Source: Akkermansia sp.
Lineage (GTDB): Bacteria > Verrucomicrobiota > Verrucomicrobiia > Verrucomicrobiales > Akkermansiaceae
Length of the DNA stretch: 48,126 nucleotides
NCBI GenBank assembly: GCA_030525455.1
Contig: JAUNER010000021.1
Span: 1 to 48,126, forward strand
Direction of reading: 5' to 3'
How positions within the stretch are numbered: position 1 is the stretch's first letter; each line of letters starts with the position of its first letter. The notes under the pieces are model-generated. The model was not told where the DNA came from. It worked only from the letters and a program-made list of their open reading frames with translations, and made no database searches. Shown in pieces: positions 43,529 through 48,126 of the stretch. The translations under genes and the position numbers were made by a program.

Positions 43529-44716
43529 ATGACTCGACCGAAAATACTCTCTGTTTTCAACCGCTACCTACAATATGGTGGTGAAGAAACCATGGCAAAA
43601 ACCATGGCTGAGACTTTACGCTCTATTGCCAATGTTCATGAATATAACTATTCCACAGAAGAATGGTTAAGTAAGGGAAAATTAACAGCTCCTCTAAGAG
43701 GATTGCACAACAAACAAGTCATTGGCGAGCTCAAACAACTTCATGCAGAGCATCAATTTGATTGCTGGCTGATTCACAATGTATTCCCGGGGATGTCTCC
43801 ATCCGTCTATTCCTTGGTGCAAAAATTACAAGTCCCGGTCATCCATATCCTTCACAACTATCGCTTCGGTTGTCTCAACGGACTCCTTTTTAGAAATGAG
43901 CACGAATGCCAAGAATGCCCCCAAAAAGGCAACTTTCTCCCCGGTATTAGGCACAAATGCTGGAACGGCAATTACATCACCAGTCTCTTTTCTGCCATCT
44001 TTCAGCTAAAAGCACGCCACTCCGGTATTCTCCATTATGCTCAATTCGTCGCACTTTCCCACAAACAAGCAGAATTACTCATTTCCCTAGGCATTCCTAA
44101 AGAAAAGCTCCACATCATCCCGCTCTTTGTCGATACCTACAAAGAACCTTATACCCCCCCACCTGCTGATGGTCACATTCTTTTTATAGGAAGATTGTCA
44201 CCGGAAAAAGGCTTACTCCCTGTTCTCGAAGCATGGAAAGACATACACACCTCTCGGCAACTTATTATTGCCGGTGATGGTCCTCAACGCGAGGAATTGG
44301 AAAATTACGTTTCTCAACATCACCTCACCAACGTGATTTTCAAAGGCTTTGTTCCTAAAGAACAACAACAAGAACTTTGGGATAAGACCACTGCTTATAT
44401 TTCCCCCTCTCTCTGCCACGAAGCGGGTGCTACAGCCATCCTGGAAGCATTAGGCAGAGGGCGACCTGTCATTGCCTACGCCAAAGGTGCCGCCTGTGAC
44501 CATATTGCCAACCCTATGCACGGATGGCTCATGAATCCCGATGATCCAAATTCTCTCAAGCAAACACTCCATTCCATCCTTCAAATGTCATCCGAACAAC
44601 TTGAGCAAATGGGACATACTTCACGAGAATTTACAAAAATAAATCATTCAGCTAAAACGTGGATTAACTTGCTTGCAAAGATTCTTCACCATCAAAATGT
44701 CCAACTCTCTAAATAA
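43529..44716 (+). CDS. GT4 family glycosyltransferase
   Basis: The protein has 395 residues. The N-terminus has the GT-B glycine loop (NRYLQYGGEETMAKTMAETL). The C-terminal donor domain has LFIGRLSPEKGLLPVLEAW, LIIAGDGPQREEL, VIFKGFVPKEQQQELW and the retaining-GT4 motif HEAGATAILEALGRGRPVIAY. A four-Cys patch (CLNGLLFRNEHECQECPQ) in the N-terminal domain may hold a metal. It ends the plus-strand part of the polysaccharide cluster. Confidence 0.9.
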   Translation: MTRPKILSVFNRYLQYGGEETMAKTMAETLRSIANVHEYNYSTEEWLSKGKLTAPLRGLHNKQVIGELKQLHAEHQFDCWLIHNVFPGMSPSVYSLVQKLQVPVIHILHNYRFGCLNGLLFRNEHECQECPQKGNFLPGIRHKCWNGNYITSLFSAIFQLKARHSGILHYAQFVALSHKQAELLISLGIPKEKLHIIPLFVDTYKEPYTPPPADGHILFIGRLSPEKGLLPVLEAWKDIHTSRQLIIAGDGPQREELENYVSQHHLTNVIFKGFVPKEQQQELWDKTTAYISPSLCHEAGATAILEALGRGRPVIAYAKGAACDHIANPMHGWLMNPDDPNSLKQTLHSILQMSSEQLEQMGHTSREFTKINHSAKTWINLLAKILHHQNVQLSK

Positions 44717-45153
44717 TAAATAAATATTCTCCCCCACATCGATTATATCATCTTCATATTAATTCCCTTTATTATTTTTATATTCACAAAAAAATTCCAA
44801 TGCCGCAATGGCATCCTACTTTTCAATACCCCAAAATACCACTAAAATAACATACTGTCACCAAAAGGATATTTTAATACTTTTTAAATCGTATTTTAAA
44901 TATTGGAAGGGCAACGTAAACATCAACAAATTTTTGAATATATCCTTAATTCACGAATTTGATCAAACTTAACCATTATTTTTAACTCAATTAACTACTA
45001 AAAGGCACGCTTTACCCTTTATAACAGAATTAAAACAATCCTTTAATTTTAGTTTATTCCACTTTATTTATGAGCACGCATAAAGCCTCTCATTTTTCTC
45101 AAACTTGAAATCTAAACCACAAACGATAACTTTTCATTTGCAATTAAACTATA
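44717..45153. other. 437-bp A/T-rich gap between convergent glycosyltransferase genes
   Basis: No open frame with a plausible start, no tRNA and no strong hairpin was found. Only weak dyads such as TGCCGCAATGGCA occur. It presumably holds the transcript ends of both neighbouring genes, and its high A/T content suits a non-coding stretch or decayed sequence. Confidence 0.4.
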
Positions 45154-46419
45154 TCATATGGTATGAGCACTCTGAGCATGAGCCTCAGCGTAAACTCTAT
45201 TGATTATCTCAGCTTTTGCATCCCAAGTAAAATCCTTGGAACGTTCTAATGCTCCATTAGCAAGTCGCAATCGCAACTCCTCATCAAGTGCTAACCGATC
45301 CAATTCTCTTGCAAGCGATTCAGATATTTTTTTTATTGATTGAATAGGAATCTTTATCCCGCAAGTTTCGTTAATTACAGTAGAATAACCACAATGATCC
45401 AAGGCTACAAAGGGAAGACCATTCTGAAGAGCTTCCATGGTTACAGTAGGAGTACCTCCTTCATGAATACTGGTAATACACATCACATGACATTGCTTCA
45501 TGATGGAAGATACCTCTTTATGAGGAACAAGGCCATGAAAACGTATGCAATGCTCTAAATGTAAATCTTTGACCAACTTTTTCCATTTTTTTTCTTCTCC
45601 TCCGCCTCCTAACACTTCCACTTGAACAGAAGTTCTACACAATGATATTGCCCTGATTAATATAGGCAATGCTTTCAAAGGCACAAATAGTCCTACCCAA
45701 CACACTTTTAGCGGCGTTCCAGGAAGATGATTACAAATATCCGGATGATCATCATTTTTTTTCGTTCCCACTTCTCGCATTAGGACAGCTTCTCTTTTCC
45801 ATAAGGACTGAATCTCACGCAAAACTAAATCGTCAGATGCAAAAATCGTATGGGCAATTTTAGAAACATGTCGTGCAGCTAAACTGAAACGTTTTTGATA
45901 GGCATTAATAATGTTTCTGCAAGAAAAAAACACAAAATTGTGAATATCCATGCTAAACAACAAGCTCCAAGCAGTATTTTTAAATCCACCCACAGGTCCC
46001 CATATAAATGGCTTATTCAATTTCCAAAGCAATCCTGGTTCTCTATAACCAACCATGTTGACATGATGCACAATGTCAAAATTTTCTTTTTTATCCAATT
46101 CTACTGCATATTCGTATGCTTTTTTTTGCCAAGAATGATAAAACCAATAAAAACTAGGTGGCCATATTTTTCTTAGAATAGCATGATACGTTGCAGGTAT
46201 AAAATGAAAAGTAATATTCTTGACTTGTTCCGGATTCTCTTTACTAAATTTTTCTATGTCCCGCTGAAAATCACCATCTCTAACAATAACATGCACATCA
46301 TGATAACGTGCGATAGTAATAACAAAATTCCAACCGGTACCAGGTTCTGAACCACGATACGGATCACAAGCATAACATCCTAACAGCACTTTAAGCCTTT
46401 TAGACCAATCTTCATTCAT
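45154..46419 (-). CDS. GT4 family glycosyltransferase
   Basis: The protein has 421 residues from the ATG at 46419. An N-terminal LLGCYACDPYRGSEPGTGWNF block provides the GT-B glycine-rich loop. The donor domain has VCWVGLFVPLKALPILIRAI, VEVLGGGGEEKKW, IRFHGLVPHKEVSSIM and SIHEGGTPTVTMEALQNGLPFVALD with the EGxxxxxxE signature. It ends in TGA. It is convergent with the plus-strand cluster, so it belongs to a separate transcript. Confidence 0.88.
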   Translation of the reverse strand: MNEDWSKRLKVLLGCYACDPYRGSEPGTGWNFVITIARYHDVHVIVRDGDFQRDIEKFSKENPEQVKNITFHFIPATYHAILRKIWPPSFYWFYHSWQKKAYEYAVELDKKENFDIVHHVNMVGYREPGLLWKLNKPFIWGPVGGFKNTAWSLLFSMDIHNFVFFSCRNIINAYQKRFSLAARHVSKIAHTIFASDDLVLREIQSLWKREAVLMREVGTKKNDDHPDICNHLPGTPLKVCWVGLFVPLKALPILIRAISLCRTSVQVEVLGGGGEEKKWKKLVKDLHLEHCIRFHGLVPHKEVSSIMKQCHVMCITSIHEGGTPTVTMEALQNGLPFVALDHCGYSTVINETCGIKIPIQSIKKISESLARELDRLALDEELRLRLANGALERSKDFTWDAKAEIINRVYAEAHAQSAHTI

Positions 46420-46708
46420 AGTCTTATAATTTAAAAATTACTCCTAAGTATGTACACATGAAACGTACCATAACTGCAAATACAATAGCAAGATTTTTTT
46501 GATAAAAATTGTCTGTGAAAGTTGCAATATTAAATGCGAAACGGTGAGAACACAAAAAAAGAAACTCTCCAAATAAAGATATGAACTACACTATTTATTA
46601 AAACGAATAATGCACACTCTATAAAAAAACCAAAATACTTGAAAATAACATTAGCTAATGGCAATATTTTCTCGTACCTTAAAACTCTTCAGTTCATATT
46701 TCTCTTCA
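46420..46708. promoter_or_regulatory. Divergent A/T-rich intergenic region
   Basis: This 289-bp gap lies between the divergent GT4 gene and the DUF418-like pseudogene. No gene or clear hairpin is seen; several A/T-rich candidate -10 boxes make promoter assignment ambiguous. Confidence 0.35.
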
Positions 46709-47878
46709 ATGACTATAAAACCAACCAGAATCGAAATTCTTGACATTCTACGTGCGTTAGCATTATTCGGCATTCTTTTTGCACATACAGAAGCTTATTT
46801 CGGAATCCACATACTCCCCCGAAACAATTGACATAGAACAGTTTTTAACACAATATACAATACTACATCCTTTTTATTCTTTAGAGGAAGAGCTTTTCTT
46901 GTCTTTTCTTTTTTATTTGGTCTAAGCTTTTTCCTCCAAATTGACAGAGCTTCACAACGTGGTGTAGACATCCGATTACGCTTTTTATGGAGGTTATTTC
47001 TCCTTTTTATCATTGGACTCTTTCACACCTGCTTCTATACCCACGATATCCTCACAACATTTGCAATCACAGGATGCTTGCTCATCCCTCTTTATAAGGT
47101 AAAGACTCGTTATATAGTATGTCTCATTATCTTTTGTTTACTGTCACCTGTTGCTGTATACAATGCCCTTATTAGCGGACATTTCATCGATGCCACGCCA
47201 TCGTCACAATGGGCACTTGTCGAATTCTTTCGAAGCAATCTTAATGACAACTACCAACTCTACCTATCCGGCTCATTTACTGATGTCGCCACATACAACC
47301 TTTACCCACAAAGCATATCAGCCTTTCTATTCCTATTTACAGGAGGTCGTTTGTGGCTTACCCTCGCCTTGTTTATGCTAGGACTACTAGCCGGACGATA
47401 TCGAATTTTTGAAAACATAAAGGATCACTTGGCCTTTTTCAGAAACACCTTGATTGGAGGGATAATCATTTCAGGCATTATCATCTGCCTCTATAAAACA
47501 TATCCTGCTTGCGAAGTTTTTGTAAAAAGTTGAGGAACATTGGTATTTAGCTTAGCATTTATCTCTACGATAGTTCTTATTTATCAGTACATCAACATTC
47601 CGTCTATCATTACTTCTCACTTAGCCGCAGTGGGAAAATGCACATTGACTTGCTATGTGACGCAAAGTCTCATTTTTGTGCCAATCTTTTACGGCTGGGG
47701 GCTAGGTTTAGCAACAAGTACACCTACATGGGTATGTGCTATGATGTCTATAGGTGTGTTCGTTCTTCAATCCGTTTGTGCAAAAATCTGGCTGAAATAT
47801 TTCCAATATGGGCCACTGGAATATTTATGGAGATCCGGCACAGTGATGACTTGGCAGAAATTACGCAGAAATCCATAG
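46709..47878 (+). pseudogene. DUF418 (YeiB)-like membrane protein interrupted by two in-frame TGA codons
   Basis: One frame runs from the ATG at 46709 (MTIKPTRIEILDILRALALFGIL) to the TAA at 47876-47878, interrupted only by TGA at 46829-46831 and at 47531-47533. Read through, it gives about 389 codons with DUF418 features: LVFSFLFGLSFFLQIDRASQRG, RFLWRLFLLFIIGLFH, LAAVGKCTLTCYVTQSLIF, YGWGLGL and FQYGPLEYLWRSGTVMTW. There is no frameshift. From what I recall of family members, both TGAs fall where Trp is common, so each could be a single TGG to TGA change. TGA is a true stop elsewhere in this window. This is most likely a recently inactivated gene; a sequencing error is less likely but possible. 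Confidence 0.78.
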
Positions 47879-48126
47879 TTCATGTAGTTATATTCAAGAG
47901 AAACCTTTGGCAAAAGATGTAAGGTCAAACCTCCTCCCCTCAACTAAAAACACTCTCCCAAAATTTCTCGAACTACAAAATTCCGCTAGGGGAACTGCAA
48001 AATTTCCCGCACCTTATCCACTTACCTATTCAGACACTTCTCATTATTAAACCCGCCCCAAGTCAACTTTATCTATTGATTATCAATACAAGAATTCCTC
48101 ATACCCTCATTTCATGCTTCACCGGA
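47879..48126. other. Terminal 248 bp, no feature recognised
   Basis: The sequence is A/T-rich without a convincing open frame, hairpin or repeat. It may be upstream sequence of a gene outside the window. Confidence 0.35.

Noticed and set aside
46829..47533. Selenocysteine or reassigned UGA in the DUF418-like gene
   Set aside because: No SECIS-like stem is evident after either TGA, the family is not a selenoprotein family, and TGA is a real stop for the genes ending at 20213 (minus), 43525 and 45154 (minus).

Overview
The window comes from a bacterium, most likely a host-associated Verrucomicrobiota of the Akkermansia type. This is inferred from three things: a spc ribosomal operon lacking rpsN and rpmD, a large autotransporter with a characteristic MKLRIPQQLLAAVMASL-type signal peptide, and many secreted or sugar-handling proteins. 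I could not run a database search, so the phylum is an inference. TAA is the usual stop codon. TGA is rare but genuine, ending at least three intact genes (stops at 20213-20215 on the minus strand, 43523-43525, and 45154-45156 on the minus strand). Most start codons lack a clear Shine-Dalgarno sequence.

Layout. (1) 1-4.6 kb: a heavy-metal RND efflux pair. The periplasmic adaptor is open from base 1 and carries perfect 41-residue His/Cys-rich tandem repeats; the CusA/CzcA-type pump follows. (2) 4.8-7.9 kb: an autotransporter. (3) 8.1-11.7 kb: two paralogous GT8 glycosyltransferases flanking an oppositely oriented GT2. (4) 11.7-18.6 kb: argH, a SulP anion transporter, a secreted cyclophilin, nagA, a lipoyl/E2-like protein that has lost its key residues, and a DJ-1 family protein. 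(5) 18.77 kb: tRNA-Lys. (6) 18.9-23.4 kb, minus strand: a four-gene operon of a spermidine-synthase-like protein, an orphan HlyD-like adaptor and two secreted prenyltransferase/squalene-oxidase-repeat paralogs. I know of no described system with this composition. (7) 23.5-27 kb: a Pro/Ala-rich membrane protein, trxA, a secreted C39-like protease and nadK. (8) 27.2-33.9 kb: rplX-rplE-rpsH-rplF-rplR-rpsE-rplO-secY-adk-map. (9) 33.9-34.7 kb: an 831-bp stretch with no convincing gene but with repeats and hairpins. (10) 34.7-36.9 kb: fabH and a stand-alone FAD/NADPH reductase module. (11) 37.1-47.9 kb: a surface polysaccharide cluster with a pyruvyltransferase-family protein, a Wzx flippase, four glycosyltransferases, a Wzy/ligase-like protein, and a DUF418-type membrane protein broken by two in-frame TGA codons.

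Plausible sigma70-type promoters recur, several as TTGNCN, 16-17 bp, then TTTACT, ATTACT or TACACT. They sit before tRNA-Lys, rplX, secY and the C39 protease. Intrinsic terminators close many transcription units. Sulfate-family transport, GlcNAc-6-phosphate catabolism and abundant surface glycan enzymes would suit a mucosal lifestyle, but that is only inference.
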